NCBI RefSeq assembly: GCF_017311575.1
Contig: NZ_JAFFQY010000062.1
Coordinates: forward strand, 154,797-218,796
Direction: 5' to 3'
Origin: Roseococcus thiosulfatophilus
Lineage (GTDB): Bacteria; Pseudomonadota; Alphaproteobacteria; Acetobacterales; Acetobacteraceae
Length of the DNA stretch: 64,000 nt
Part shown: in pieces, positions 35,268-44,879 of the stretch
Numbering within the stretch: the stretch's first letter is position 1
How the letters are laid out: every line of letters starts with the position of its first letter
Notes under the pieces: generated by a model
Database searches by the model: none
Seen by the model: only the letters and a program-made list of their open reading frames with translations
What the model was told of the DNA's origin: nothing
Position numbers and translations under genes: made by a program

Positions 35268-37613
35268 ATGCCCTTCGACCTGCACGACGCCGCGCAAGGC
35301 CATGACGCCGCCCTCGACCGGGCGCTGGCCGCCATCCCGCCCGCCTGGCCGCTGGCGGCCACCGTCGCGGTGAACCCCTTCCTCGGCCAGGTGGGCGAGG
35401 ATTTCGCCACCGCCGCCGCACGCCTCGCCCGGGTGGGCGGCATCGCCACCACCATGCCGCGCGAATGGTTCGCCGCGCGCATCGCCCAGGGCGCCATCAC
35501 CGAGGCCGACCTCGCCGCCGCGCTGGAGGCGGCGCCCCTCGCCCACCGGCCCGAGAGCCTGGAGGCCCTGCACGCGGCCCTCGCCCGCCCGCGCCCCGCG
35601 CCCCGCGCCCTGCCCACCGTCGCGGAGCTGGTGGCCGAGATCACCGGCACCGACTGGCCCGGCATCATCGCCGACCGCCTGGGCGCCTTCGCCGCCAGCT
35701 GGTTCGACGCGGGGCAGGCCCTGTGGCCCGTGCAGCACCGGGGCGCCCTCTACGCCTCCTGGCGGGCCACGGCGCTGCGGGACCTGACGCCCGAAATCCT
35801 GGGCCTGCCCGGCTTCTGCGCCCATGTCGCCGCCACACCCGCCGGCGCCGCCGCCGCCACGGCGCGCGCGCTGGCGACCCTCGGCGTGCCGGCCGCCGCG
35901 CGCGAAACCCTGCTGCACGGGCTGCTGATGACGCTGGGCGGCTGGGCGCAGCTCGCCCGGCAGCGCGGCTTCGAGGCGGAGCTGGAAGGCCGCACCGACC
36001 CGACGCTCGCGGAACTGCTCGCCGCGCGGCTGGTCTGGGAGGAGGCGCTCTTCGCCGCCCATGCCGAGGCCCTGGCCCCGCGCTGGGCCGAGGTGCTGGA
36101 CGCCCACGCCGCCCCCGTCACCGCCGGTGCGGAGGAGGCGCTGGACGCCATCCTGCAGGACGCCGCCGACCGCGCCGGGCAGCGCGCCCTGGCCGCGAAG
36201 CTGGCGGCCGCCCCCGCCGCGCCGGCCGAGACGCGCCCCGTGCTGCAAGCCGCCTTCTGCATTGACGTGCGCTCAGAGGTGATGCGGCGCGCGCTGGAAT
36301 CCCTCGACGCCGGCATTCGCACCCAGGGCTTCGCGGGCTTCTTCGGCCTGCCCGTGGCGCACCGTGCCTTCGCCTCGGACGTAGTGGAGAACCGCCTGCC
36401 CGTGCTGCTGCGCCCCGGCCTGCGCAGCTGCACGGCGGTGGAGGGCGAGGTGCCGGCGCGCATCGGCGCGCGGGCCAAGCGCGCCTGGGGAAGGTTCAGC
36501 CAGGCCGCCGTCTCCTCCTTCGCCTTCGTGGAAGCGGCGGGCCTTCTGCACGCGGGCGGGCTGCTGCGCGATGCGCTGGGCCTGAAGCACACCGCCAAGG
36601 CCGAACCCCCGCCCCGCCTGCCTGAATCCCTGACGCCCGAGGCCCGCATCGCCACGGCCGAGGCGGTGCTGCGCGCCATGTCCATGACGGAGGGCTTCGC
36701 GCCGCTGGTGCTGCTGTTGGGCCATGGCGCGGAGGTGACGAACAACCCCCATGCCAGCGCGCTGCATTGTGGCGCCTGTGGCGGGCATCGCGGCGATGTC
36801 AGCGCGCGGCTGCTGGCCCTGCTGCTGAACGACAAGGCGGTGCGCGCGGGGCTCGCCGCGCGCGGCATCGCGGTGCCGGCGGACACGCTGTTCCTGGCCG
36901 GGCTGCACGACACCACGGGCGACCGCGTGACGCTCTACGCCGCCGACCACGGCCCGCACCCCGCCCTGGCCCAGGCCGAGGCCTGGCTGGCACGGGCCGG
37001 CGCCCTGGCGCGCGCGGAACGCGCCCTGCGCCTGCCCCGCGCGCCGGGCGGCGAGGCACTTTCCGCACGCTCCACCGACTGGGCCGAGACGCGCCCCGAA
37101 TGGGGGCTGGCCGGCTGCCAGGCCTTCATCGCGGCCCCGCGCGCCCTGACCGCCGGCCGCGACCTCGGCGGCCGCGTCTTCCTGCACGACTATGACTGGC
37201 GGCGGGATGCGGGCTTCGGCGTGCTGGAACTCATCCTCACCGCGCCCGTCGTGGTCGCGTCCTGGATCAGCCTGCAATACCACGGCTCGGTCGTGGCGCC
37301 GGAGGCCTTCGGCGGCGGCAACAAGCTGCTGCACAACGTCACCGGCGGCGTGGGGGTGGTGGAGGGCAATGGCGGCACGCTGCGCGTGGGCCTGCCCTGG
37401 CAATCGGTGCATGACGGCGAGGCGCTGGCGCATGAACCCCTGCGCCTCACCGTCTGCATCGCCGCCCCGCGCGCCGAGATCGGCGCCATCCTGGACCGCC
37501 ACCCGGGCGTGCGCGCGCTGTTCACGAATGGCTGGCTGCACCTCTTCGCGCTGGAGGAGGACGGGCAGGCCTGGCGCTTCGGCGCGGAGGGAAGCTGGCG
37601 CGCCGCGTTCTGA
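35268..37613 (+). CDS. dabA: DAB inorganic-carbon pump, carbonic-anhydrase-like subunit DabA
   Basis: A 781-residue cytoplasmic subunit (DUF2309/UPF0753) that hydrates CO2 to bicarbonate one-way when coupled to DabB. Zinc-site residues known from this family are present: Cys 331 and Asp 333 in FCIDVRSE, His 486 in GHGAEVTNN and Cys 501 in [11 protein letters not shown]. Full family length is kept. It forms an operon with dabB under the divergent LysR regulator. No RubisCO or carboxysome genes are seen, so the bicarbonate may serve other carboxylations. Confidence 0.92.
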   Translation: MPFDLHDAAQGHDAALDRALAAIPPAWPLAATVAVNPFLGQVGEDFATAAARLARVGGIATTMPREWFAARIAQGAITEADLAAALEAAPLAHRPESLEALHAALARPRPAPRALPTVAELVAEITGTDWPGIIADRLGAFAASWFDAGQALWPVQHRGALYASWRATALRDLTPEILGLPGFCAHVAATPAGAAAATARALATLGVPAAARETLLHGLLMTLGGWAQLARQRGFEAELEGRTDPTLAELLAARLVWEEALFAAHAEALAPRWAEVLDAHAAPVTAGAEEALDAILQDAADRAGQRALAAKLAAAPAAPAETRPVLQAAFCIDVRSEVMRRALESLDAGIRTQGFAGFFGLPVAHRAFASDVVENRLPVLLRPGLRSCTAVEGEVPARIGARAKRAWGRFSQAAVSSFAFVEAAGLLHAGGLLRDALGLKHTAKAEPPPRLPESLTPEARIATAEAVLRAMSMTEGFAPLVLLLGHGAEVTNNPHASALHCGACGGHRGDVSARLLALLLNDKAVRAGLAARGIAVPADTLFLAGLHDTTGDRVTLYAADHGPHPALAQAEAWLARAGALARAERALRLPRAPGGEALSARSTDWAETRPEWGLAGCQAFIAAPRALTAGRDLGGRVFLHDYDWRRDAGFGVLELILTAPVVVASWISLQYHGSVVAPEAFGGGNKLLHNVTGGVGVVEGNGGTLRVGLPWQSVHDGEALAHEPLRLTVCIAAPRAEIGAILDRHPGVRALFTNGWLHLFALEEDGQAWRFGAEGSWRAAF

Positions 37614-37816
37614 TCCGCGCGCGTTTCGTTCCTGACGCGGATGATGCTGCGGTTCGCGTTGACACCTGGGGTGCCGCTCAGCGACCTTGGGCTTGCCAGG
37701 GTGAGCTAGATGCCGGGCGCCGCGAAACGCGGTGATCCGGCAGGGTCTCGGCCCGATGGCTCCATCCGGCGATCGGCGGGCCGCCTTGTCCGCCAGCCCA
37801 ACCGGAGGAAGCGCGC

Positions 37817-38950
37817 ATGACCGCGGAACAGGTTCTCGCATCGCCGCCTTCCCAGCTCCGTGGGGTGGACCTCACGCGCCTCGTCTATCGCAGCCGCGCC
37901 GCCCTGCCGATGGCGGGACGGCCGCTGGCCGAGATGCTGCGCGCCGCCCGCCGCCGCAACCAGTCGGCCAGCGTCACGGGGCTGCTGCTGGCGGACGGCA
38001 CGCATTACCTGCAATGGCTGGAAGGACCCGCTTCCGGCGTGGGCACGCTGATGCGCGCCATCGCGCGCGACCGCCGCCACGACCAGGTCGAGGTCATCGC
38101 CGACACCCCGGTGGCCGCGCGCCGCTTCGCCGGATGGGAGTTGCGCCTGGCCACGGAAGGCGCCCCGCGGGCCGATTGCCCCTCGCTGCACCTGCCCGGC
38201 CGGCTGGTCGCGGGGCTCTGGGCCGATGCGGGACAGGAGCCGGAGCTGATGGGCAGCCTGGGCACCAACCCCTATGGCCGCGACGCCCGGCGCGTGGCCG
38301 CGCCCCCGGCGGAGCAGGCGGTGCTGGACGCGCTGCTGACCGCCCTGGCCGACCCCGCGACGGGCCTCGATTCCCTCACGCCCCGCGAGGGCGCGCGCCG
38401 GCACTTCGCCACGCTCATCGAACCCGCCGCGCGCCGCCTGGGCGATCTGTGGATGCGCGATGCCCTGTCGGAGGCCGAGGTCACCATCATGCTCGGCCGC
38501 ATGCAGTCCTGGGTGCGCCACCTTGCCCAGCGGGAGCGCGTGCCAAGGCTGCGGGCGGATGCGCCGCATGTGCTGGTGGCGCCCCTGCCGGGGGAGATTC
38601 ACACACTGGGCGCCGTGCTGGCCACGGAATGGCTGTGGCTGTCCGGTTGGCAGCACGAGTTCGACATCTTCGCCTCCGACGCCGCGCTCTGCGCGCGGCT
38701 GGCCCGCGCGCCGCATGACGTGCTGGATCTCTCGCTCAGCCCCGCCTTCCACCGGCTGGACGAGGCCGAGGCGCTGCGCCGCCGCCTCGCCACCTTCCGC
38801 GCGGCCTCCTGCAACCGCGCGCTGCGGATCCGGCTGTCGGGGCGGCTCTTCGCGGGGCAGCCCTGGCTTGCGGGCCTCGTCGGCGCCGATGCGGTGGCGG
38901 ACGGCTGCGAGGGGGTGGACGCGGCGCTGGCGCGGCTTGTGGCCGCATAG
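37817..38950 (+). CDS. BLUF blue-light sensor fused to a B12-binding (SCHIC-type) domain, AppA-like
   Basis: A 377-residue predicted flavin photoreceptor. BLUF domain: residues about 18-112 with the flavin-contact Tyr 24 (RLVYRS), Asn 48 (RRRNQS), Gln 66 (YLQWLEGP) and Trp 107 (FAGWELRL). All four sit exactly three positions after Tyr21, Asn45, Gln63 and Trp104 of Rhodobacter AppA. Residues about 165-377 look like a B12-binding or SCHIC domain: the helical lid LGDLWMRDALSEAEVTIML and the ligand motif PGEIHTLG with His 262, then TEWLWLSGW. AppA's cysteine-rich tail is missing. It may relieve a repressor in light or oxygen response. 203 bases upstream hold a TTGACA at 37659 but no clear -10. 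Confidence 0.85.
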   Translation: MTAEQVLASPPSQLRGVDLTRLVYRSRAALPMAGRPLAEMLRAARRRNQSASVTGLLLADGTHYLQWLEGPASGVGTLMRAIARDRRHDQVEVIADTPVAARRFAGWELRLATEGAPRADCPSLHLPGRLVAGLWADAGQEPELMGSLGTNPYGRDARRVAAPPAEQAVLDALLTALADPATGLDSLTPREGARRHFATLIEPAARRLGDLWMRDALSEAEVTIMLGRMQSWVRHLAQRERVPRLRADAPHVLVAPLPGEIHTLGAVLATEWLWLSGWQHEFDIFASDAALCARLARAPHDVLDLSLSPAFHRLDEAEALRRRLATFRAASCNRALRIRLSGRLFAGQPWLAGLVGADAVADGCEGVDAALARLVAA

Positions 38951-38959
38951 CGTACGGTC

Positions 38960-39006
38960 GCCTTTGGTGGCGACACCAAAGGCGTGAAGCAGCCGCGAGG
39001 CCAAGT
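38960..39006. repeat. palindromic repeat family A, copy 2
   Basis: Inverted repeat GCCTTTGGTG-GCGA-CACCAAAGGC followed by GTGAAGCAGCCGCGAGGCCAAG. The same order, with a few base changes, occurs near 26.06 kb. It fills the gap between the convergent BLUF and xylA genes. Confidence 0.7.
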
Positions 39007-40292
39007 CAGCCGAGCCGCGCCACCAAATTCTCCAGCCTTTCCTGCCCGCCCGAGCGAGGGCGGGGTTCCGTCCCCTCCACCAGGGCGCGGTCCGCGATGT
39101 CCGCCAGGCTGCCGGGCCAGGGCGCGCCCGCATAGCGTTCCCGCCGCGCGGCCTCCAGCCGCCCATCCTCGATGATGCGCGCGGCCCAGAGCAGCGCGGC
39201 GGCGCAGGCCTCCATGCCGCCCACATGGGCGTGCAGCAAATCCTCGGGCGCGATGGATTGCCGGCGCAGCTTGGCGTCGAAGTTGAAGCCGCCGCTGCCC
39301 AACCCGCCCGCGCGCAGGATTTCTAGCATCACCGGCACCAGCTCCTGCGCGTTGGTCGGGAACTGGTCCGTGTCCCAGCCGTTCTGCGGGTCGCCGCGGT
39401 TGATGTCCACGGAGCCCAGCACGCCGAGTGCGGCCGCCATGCCCACCTCATGCTCGAAGGAGTGGCCGGCCAGGGTGGCGTGGTTGGCCTCGATGTTGAG
39501 CTTCACCTCGCCCAGCAGCCCATGCCGCGCGAGGAAGCCATACACCGTCGCCACGTCGCGGTCGTATTGGTGCTTGGTGGGTTCGTGCGGCTTGGGCTCG
39601 ATCAGCAGCGTGCCGGTGAAGCCGATCTTGTGCTTGTGCTCCACCACCAGCTTCAGGAAGCGGCCGAGCTGTTCATCTTCCCGCGCCAAATCGGTGTTGA
39701 GCAGCGTGTCATAGCCCTCGCGCCCGCCCCACAGCACGTAGTTCTCGCCGCCCAGGCGCTGCGTCACCTCCATGGCGTGGCGCACCTGCACGCAGGCGCA
39801 GGCGAAGACCTCGGGGTCCGGGTTGGTGGCCGCCCCCGCCATGTAGCGGGGGTGGGAAAACAGGTTCGCCGTGCCCCAGAGCAGCCTGATGCCGGTGCGC
39901 TGCATGTGCCCGGCCAGCACCTCCGCCATGGCGTCGAGGTTGCGCGCGCCCTCGCGGAGATTGGCCCCCTCCGGCGCCACGTCGCGGTCGTGGAAGCAGA
40001 AGAAGGGCAGGCCCAGGCGCTCCATGAAGGCGAAGCCGGCCTCGGCCTTTTGGCGCGCGCCTTCCATGGCGTCGGGCAGGCCTTCCCAGGGGCGGGGCAG
40101 CGTGCCCGCGCCGAAGGGGTCCGCGCCCGAGGCGACGAAAGAATGCCAATAGGCCACCGAGGGGCGTAGCCATTCGGCCATGCTGCGGCCCAGCACCGGC
40201 GCCTCCGGGCGCCAGTGGCGATAGCCCAGTTCTTCCTGGCTGCCGGGGTCCAGGAAGGGCACGTGCGGGAGGAATTCGAAGATGTGGCTCAT
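39006..40292 (-). CDS. xylA: xylose isomerase
   Basis: Converts D-xylose to D-xylulose (also glucose to fructose). The 428-residue protein carries the catalytic His-Asp in [12 protein letters not shown], the lysine in [16 protein letters not shown] and metal ligands in [17 protein letters not shown] and [17 protein letters not shown]. It is the last gene of the long leftward operon and its start overlaps the xylB stop (ATGA). Confidence 0.95.
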   Translation of the reverse strand: MSHIFEFLPHVPFLDPGSQEELGYRHWRPEAPVLGRSMAEWLRPSVAYWHSFVASGADPFGAGTLPRPWEGLPDAMEGARQKAEAGFAFMERLGLPFFCFHDRDVAPEGANLREGARNLDAMAEVLAGHMQRTGIRLLWGTANLFSHPRYMAGAATNPDPEVFACACVQVRHAMEVTQRLGGENYVLWGGREGYDTLLNTDLAREDEQLGRFLKLVVEHKHKIGFTGTLLIEPKPHEPTKHQYDRDVATVYGFLARHGLLGEVKLNIEANHATLAGHSFEHEVGMAAALGVLGSVDINRGDPQNGWDTDQFPTNAQELVPVMLEILRAGGLGSGGFNFDAKLRRQSIAPEDLLHAHVGGMEACAAALLWAARIIEDGRLEAARRERYAGAPWPGSLADIADRALVEGTEPRPRSGGQERLENLVARLG

Positions 40293-41713
40293 CGGGCGGT
40301 CTCCCGCATCAGGGGCTTCAGGAGTGGGTAGAGGTGCCGCCAGTGGGCGCGCGCCTCGGCCAGGGCGGGTTCGGGAAGGGCCTCGCCGAGGGTGGCGGGC
40401 GGGGTGCAGATGGCGGCGGGGTCGGCGCCCGTGGCGAGTGCCGCAAGCCGCGCCGCGCCCAGCGCCGGCCCCACCCCGGCATCGGCCACCAGCGTCAGCG
40501 GCCGGTCCAGCGCCGAGGCCAGCAGCCGCGCCCAGAGCCCCGAACGCGCGCCGCCGCCAATGAGCGACAGGCGCGGGATGGGGCCGCCCTCCGCCTCCAG
40601 CGCGTCCAACCCATCGGCCAGCGCGAAGGCCACGCCCTGCATGACGGCGCGCGCCATCTGGCCGCGCGTGGTGCCGGCCTCCAGCCCGAACCAGACGCCG
40701 CAGGCGGCGGCATCGTCATGCGGCGTGCGTTCGCCGGCCAGGTAGGGCAGGAACAGCACGCGGCCGGGTTCGGCGGCCTCGGCCTCGCGCGCCAGGGTTG
40801 CTTCGTCCGCGCCCAGCACCGAGGCCGCCCAGGCCAGGGCGCCGCCCGCCGAAAGGATCACCGCCATGCGGTGCCACAGCCCGGGCAGGGCGTGGCAGAA
40901 ACTGTGCACGGTGCGCGCGGGGTCGGGCCGCGGCGCCGCATCGGCCACGAAGACCACGCCCGAGGTGCCCAGCGAGACGAAGGCCTGGCCAGGTGCGATG
41001 CAGCCCAGCCCGACGGCGCCCGCCGCATTGTCGCCCGCGCCGCCCGCCACCGGCACACCGGCCGGGATGCCCCATTCGGTGTTGACCACCCGGCCCGAGA
41101 CGGCGCTGCCCTCCACCAGGCGCGGCATGTGGGCGCGGGTGAGGCCGGTCAGGGCCAGCATCTCCTCCGACCAGTCCCGCTGGGTCACGTCGAGCCAAAG
41201 GGTGCCCGCCGCGTCCGACATCTCGGACACGGCCTCGCCCGTCAGGCGCAGGCGCAGAAAGTCCTTGGGCAGCAGCACGCGGCGCGTGGCGGCGAAGACC
41301 TCGGGCTCCTGCGCGCGCAGCCAGGCGAGCTTCGGCGCGGTGAAGCCCGGCATGGCGCGGTTGCCCGCGATGCGGCGCGCGGCCTGGTCCAGCGCCGCGC
41401 ATTCACCAGCCGCGCGCCCGTCATTCCACAAGATGGCCGGGCGCAGCACGCGGTCGGCTTCGTCCAGCACCACCGCGCCATGCATCTGGCCGGACAGGCC
41501 CACCGCCGCGACGCGCGCGCGCAGCGCCTCGGGCAGTGCCTGCACGGCCAGGATCGCGGCGCGCCACCACGCCTCCGGGTCCTGCTCGGACCATCGGGGG
41601 CGTGGGCGTTGCACCGTGAGGGGCGCCAAGGCCTGGGCCAGCACCTGCCCGCCCTCATCGAGCAGCACCGCCTTCACGGCGGAGGTGCCGAGATCCACGC
41701 CGAGGAAGGTCAC
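40289..41713 (-). CDS. xylB: xylulokinase
   Basis: FGGY-type kinase of 474 residues making xylulose 5-phosphate. N-terminal ATPase motif [15 protein letters not shown], a substrate loop [15 protein letters not shown], the catalytic Asp in [12 protein letters not shown] and the C-terminal [16 protein letters not shown] are present. The start codon is GTG, overlapping the dehydrogenase stop (GTGA). It works with xylA to feed the pentose phosphate pathway. Confidence 0.94.
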   Translation of the reverse strand: MTFLGVDLGTSAVKAVLLDEGGQVLAQALAPLTVQRPRPRWSEQDPEAWWRAAILAVQALPEALRARVAAVGLSGQMHGAVVLDEADRVLRPAILWNDGRAAGECAALDQAARRIAGNRAMPGFTAPKLAWLRAQEPEVFAATRRVLLPKDFLRLRLTGEAVSEMSDAAGTLWLDVTQRDWSEEMLALTGLTRAHMPRLVEGSAVSGRVVNTEWGIPAGVPVAGGAGDNAAGAVGLGCIAPGQAFVSLGTSGVVFVADAAPRPDPARTVHSFCHALPGLWHRMAVILSAGGALAWAASVLGADEATLAREAEAAEPGRVLFLPYLAGERTPHDDAAACGVWFGLEAGTTRGQMARAVMQGVAFALADGLDALEAEGGPIPRLSLIGGGARSGLWARLLASALDRPLTLVADAGVGPALGAARLAALATGADPAAICTPPATLGEALPEPALAEARAHWRHLYPLLKPLMRETAR

Positions 41714-42846
41714 ACCACCGTCCAGGTGCCGCCCGCCCGCGCCGAGGCGATGGCGGCGGCCACGAAGCGCATGCCGCGCAGCCCGTCCTCGACATTGGGG
41801 GTGGCGGTGCTGAGCGGGTCGGGCGGGCGGCCCTCGCGGCGCGCCATGATCTGTTCGGCCGCGTCGCGGTAGATTTGCGCGAAGGCCTCCAGGTAGCCCT
41901 CCGGATGCCCGGCCGGGATGCGCGTGGCGTGGGCGGCCGCGGGGTGCAGCGTGCCCACCGCGCGGGCCAGCACGCGCGGCGCCTCGCCCAGCGGGGTGTG
42001 GAGCAGCTGGTTGGGGTGTTCCTGGCTCCAGGCCAGCCCGCCCTTCTCGCCATAGACGCGCAGGCGCAGCGCGTTCTCATTGCCCGGCGCCACCTGCGAG
42101 GACCAAAGCATCCCGCGCGCCCCGCCCGCGAAGCGCAGCAGCAGGTGCGCGTTGTCGTCCACGCGGCGACCTTCGACGAAGCTCTGCACATCGGCCAGCA
42201 CGCTCTCGACCGCGAGGCCCGTGACGAACTCCGCGAGATGATGCGCATGGGTGCCGAGATCGCCCAGCGAACCACCCAGCCCCGCCCGCGCGGGGTCGGT
42301 GCGCCATTCGGATTGCTTCTGCCCCGTCTCCTCCAACCGGGTGGAGAGCCAGTCCTGCGGGTATTCCACCTGCACGACGCGGATGGCGCCGAGCTCGCCC
42401 GCGCGCACCATCGCCCGCGCCTGCCGCACCATCGGGTGGCCGCTGTAGTTGTGGGTGAGGACGAAGACGCGCCCGGTGCGCGCCACGGTCGCGACCAGAT
42501 CCTCGCCCTGCTCCACCGTCAGGGCGAGGGGCTTGTCGCAGATCACGTCGAAGCCCGCTTCCAGCGCCGCCTTGGCGGGGGCGTGGTGCATGTGGTTGGG
42601 GGTGACGATCGCCACCACTTCCGCGCCATCCTCCCGCCCGCGCTCCCCTGCCAGCATGGAAGTGAAGTCGGGATAGCCGCGGATGCCGAGATCCGCCGCG
42701 CTGTCTATCGCCCGCTGCGGGTCCGAGGCGAGCGCCCCCGCCACCAGCTCGAAGCACCCATCAAGGCGCGCGGCCATGCGGTGCACACCGCCGATGAAGG
42801 CGCCGCGCCCACCCCCCACCATGGCGAGCCTGAGGCGCCGCGTCAT
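41710..42846 (-). CDS. Gfo/Idh/MocA family sugar dehydrogenase
   Basis: NAD(P)-dependent oxidoreductase of 378 residues. Rossmann motif LRLAMVGGGRGAFIGGVH, the conserved VICDKPLALT with catalytic Lys, and GDLGTHAHHLAEF with the active-site histidine are visible. Members oxidise sugars, inositols or uronates. It overlaps the neighbours on both sides by ATGA/GTGA. With the isomerase/epimerase upstream it resembles inositol- or keto-sugar-type pathways, but the substrate is not known. Confidence 0.9.
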   Translation of the reverse strand: MTRRLRLAMVGGGRGAFIGGVHRMAARLDGCFELVAGALASDPQRAIDSAADLGIRGYPDFTSMLAGERGREDGAEVVAIVTPNHMHHAPAKAALEAGFDVICDKPLALTVEQGEDLVATVARTGRVFVLTHNYSGHPMVRQARAMVRAGELGAIRVVQVEYPQDWLSTRLEETGQKQSEWRTDPARAGLGGSLGDLGTHAHHLAEFVTGLAVESVLADVQSFVEGRRVDDNAHLLLRFAGGARGMLWSSQVAPGNENALRLRVYGEKGGLAWSQEHPNQLLHTPLGEAPRVLARAVGTLHPAAAHATRIPAGHPEGYLEAFAQIYRDAAEQIMARREGRPPDPLSTATPNVEDGLRGMRFVAAAIASARAGGTWTVV

Positions 42847-43907
42847 GGCGCGAGGCCCAGCATGCGGCGGTTCGCCGCCTCATCCGCGCCGGAGGAGGCG
42901 AAGTCGTCAAAGGCCTTCTCGGTGACGCGGATGATGTGGTCCGCGATGAAGCGCGCCCCCTCGCGCGCGCCATCCTCGGGGTGCTTCAGGCAGCATTCCC
43001 ATTCCAGCACCGCCCAGCCCTCGAAGCCGAAGGCCGCGAGCTTGGAGAAGACCGCCTTGAAATCCACCTGCCCATCGCCCAGCGAGCGGAAGCGGCCCGC
43101 GCGGTCCACCCAGGGCTGGAAGCCGCCATAGACGCCGACGCGGCCGGTGGGGCGGAACTCCGCATCCTTCACGTGGAACATGCGGATGCGCTCGCGGTAG
43201 ATGTCGAGGAAGGCCACATGATCGAGCGCCTGCAGCACGAAATGGCTGGGGTCGTAGAGGATGTTGGCGCGCGGGTGGTTCCCCACCGCGTCGAGGAACA
43301 TCTCGAAGCTCGCCCCGTCGTGCAGATCCTCGCCGGGATGGATCTCGTAGCAGACATCCACGCCCCCCTCGTCGAAGGCGTCGAGCAGCGGGCGCCAGCG
43401 CCGCGCGAGCTCCCCGAAGGCCGTCTCCACCAGGCCGGCCGGGCGCTGTGGCCAGGGATAGACGAAGGGCCAGGCCAGCGCACCCGAGAAGGTGGCGTGC
43501 GCCGTCAGGCCCAGGTTGCGCGAGGCGCGCGCCGCGAGGCGCATCTGCTCCGACGCCCATTCCTGCCGCGCCGCGGGGTTGCCGCGCACCTCGGGTGCGG
43601 CGAAGCCGTCGAAGGCCGCGTCATAGGCCGGATGCACGGCGACGAGCTGGCCTTGCAGATGCGTGGACAGCTCCGTCAGCGCGATTCCGTGCTTCGCCAG
43701 CGTCGCCTGCACATCCTCGCAATAGGCGCGGCTTTCGGCGGCCTTCGCCAGGTCGAACAGCCGCCCATCCCAGGAGGGAATCTGCACCCCCTTGAAGCCG
43801 AGCGAGGCCGCCCAGGCGGCGATCCCGTCGAGCGTGTTGAACGGCGCCTCGTCGCCCGCGAATTGCGCGAGGAAGATGGCAGGGCCCTTGATGGTCTTCA
43901 TGGTCAT
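42843..43907 (-). CDS. sugar phosphate isomerase/epimerase family TIM-barrel enzyme
   Basis: A 354-residue AP-endonuclease-2-fold (IolE/xylose isomerase-like) enzyme. Visible metal-site regions: VCYEIHPGEDLHDG, LYDPSHFVLQ, and MFHVKDAEFRP followed by VLEWECCLKHP. The closest characterised type would be sugar epimerases and inosose dehydratases. The ATG at 43907 overlaps the stop of the quinone reductase gene; a second Met two codons on is possible. Confidence 0.88.
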   Translation of the reverse strand: MTMKTIKGPAIFLAQFAGDEAPFNTLDGIAAWAASLGFKGVQIPSWDGRLFDLAKAAESRAYCEDVQATLAKHGIALTELSTHLQGQLVAVHPAYDAAFDGFAAPEVRGNPAARQEWASEQMRLAARASRNLGLTAHATFSGALAWPFVYPWPQRPAGLVETAFGELARRWRPLLDAFDEGGVDVCYEIHPGEDLHDGASFEMFLDAVGNHPRANILYDPSHFVLQALDHVAFLDIYRERIRMFHVKDAEFRPTGRVGVYGGFQPWVDRAGRFRSLGDGQVDFKAVFSKLAAFGFEGWAVLEWECCLKHPEDGAREGARFIADHIIRVTEKAFDDFASSGADEAANRRMLGLAP

Positions 43908-44878
43908 GGCACCAGCACCAGCGAACCCGTGGTCCGCCTCCCTTCAAGATCGGAATGCGCCTTCGCGGCATCGGCCAGCGCGTAGCGCGCCGGCGGCGCC
44001 ACCTTCACCGCCCCCGAGGCCACGACGTCGAACAGCGCGCCCGCCATGCGCAGCAGGTCGGGCCGCTTCGCCGTGTAATGGAACAGCACGGGGCGCGAGA
44101 GGGTCGCGGATTTCGCCGAGAGCAGCGAGGGCGCGATGGGCTCGATCGGCCCGCTGCTCTGCCCGAAGGAGACGAGGCGGCCGCACAGCGCGAGGCTCTC
44201 CATCGAATCCGCGAAGCTGTCGCGGCCGATGCCGTCATAGATGACGCGGCAGCCCGCGCCGCCCTTGATCTCCTTCACCCTGGCGGCGAAACCTCCGCCG
44301 CGGGTGATGATGGGGTGGTCGCAGCCATTCGCCCGCGCCAGCGCCGCCTTCTCCTCGGCGGAGACGGTGCCGATGACGGTGCAGCCCAGATGCCGCGCCC
44401 ATTGGCACAGCAGCAGCCCGACGCCGCCGGCCGCCGCGTGCACCAGCACATGATCGCCCGCGCGCACCGGCGCCGTCTCGTGCAGAAGGTATTGCGCCGT
44501 CATGCCCTTCAGCATGATGGAGGCCGCGATGTCGTCACCGATCGCGTCCGGCAGCTTCACCATCTGCGCGGCCGGAGCAAGCCGCGCCGCGGCATAGGCG
44601 CCGGTGGGCGGGCAGGCATAGGCGACGCGGTCGCCGGGCCGCAGCCCGTCCACGCCGGCACCCACCGCCTCCACCACCCCCGCGCCCTCCATGCCGATGA
44701 TCGCGGGCAGGCCGGGCAGCGGGTAGAGCCCCGTGCGGTGATAGATGTCGATGTAGTTCACGCCGATCGCGGTCTGGCGCAGGCGCACCTGGCCCTCGCC
44801 GGGCGCGCCGGCGTCATGCTCGGCGGGGCGCAGCACTTCGGGGCCGCCGGTCGTCTCGATCAGGATGGCCTGCGGCAT
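43904..44878 (-). CDS. quinone oxidoreductase (zeta-crystallin/QOR family MDR)
   Basis: Zinc-free medium-chain reductase of 324 residues, NADPH dependent. Landmarks are GVNYIDIYHRTGLYP near the N-terminus, MKL-type GMTAQYLLHETAPV and the nucleotide loop VHAAAGGVGLLLCQWA. It reduces quinones or enals. It starts one base after the SRPBCC gene stop, within the same operon. The chosen ATG at 44878 begins the conserved MPQAILIETTGGPEVL. Confidence 0.9.
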   Translation of the reverse strand: MPQAILIETTGGPEVLRPAEHDAGAPGEGQVRLRQTAIGVNYIDIYHRTGLYPLPGLPAIIGMEGAGVVEAVGAGVDGLRPGDRVAYACPPTGAYAAARLAPAAQMVKLPDAIGDDIAASIMLKGMTAQYLLHETAPVRAGDHVLVHAAAGGVGLLLCQWARHLGCTVIGTVSAEEKAALARANGCDHPIITRGGGFAARVKEIKGGAGCRVIYDGIGRDSFADSMESLALCGRLVSFGQSSGPIEPIAPSLLSAKSATLSRPVLFHYTAKRPDLLRMAGALFDVVASGAVKVAPPARYALADAAKAHSDLEGRRTTGSLVLVP

Positions 44879-44879
44879 C

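Noticed and set aside
37614..37816. PpsR-type TGT-N12-ACA sites before the BLUF gene
   Set aside because: No pair with the right spacing was found, so a link to photosynthesis control is not supported by the promoter.
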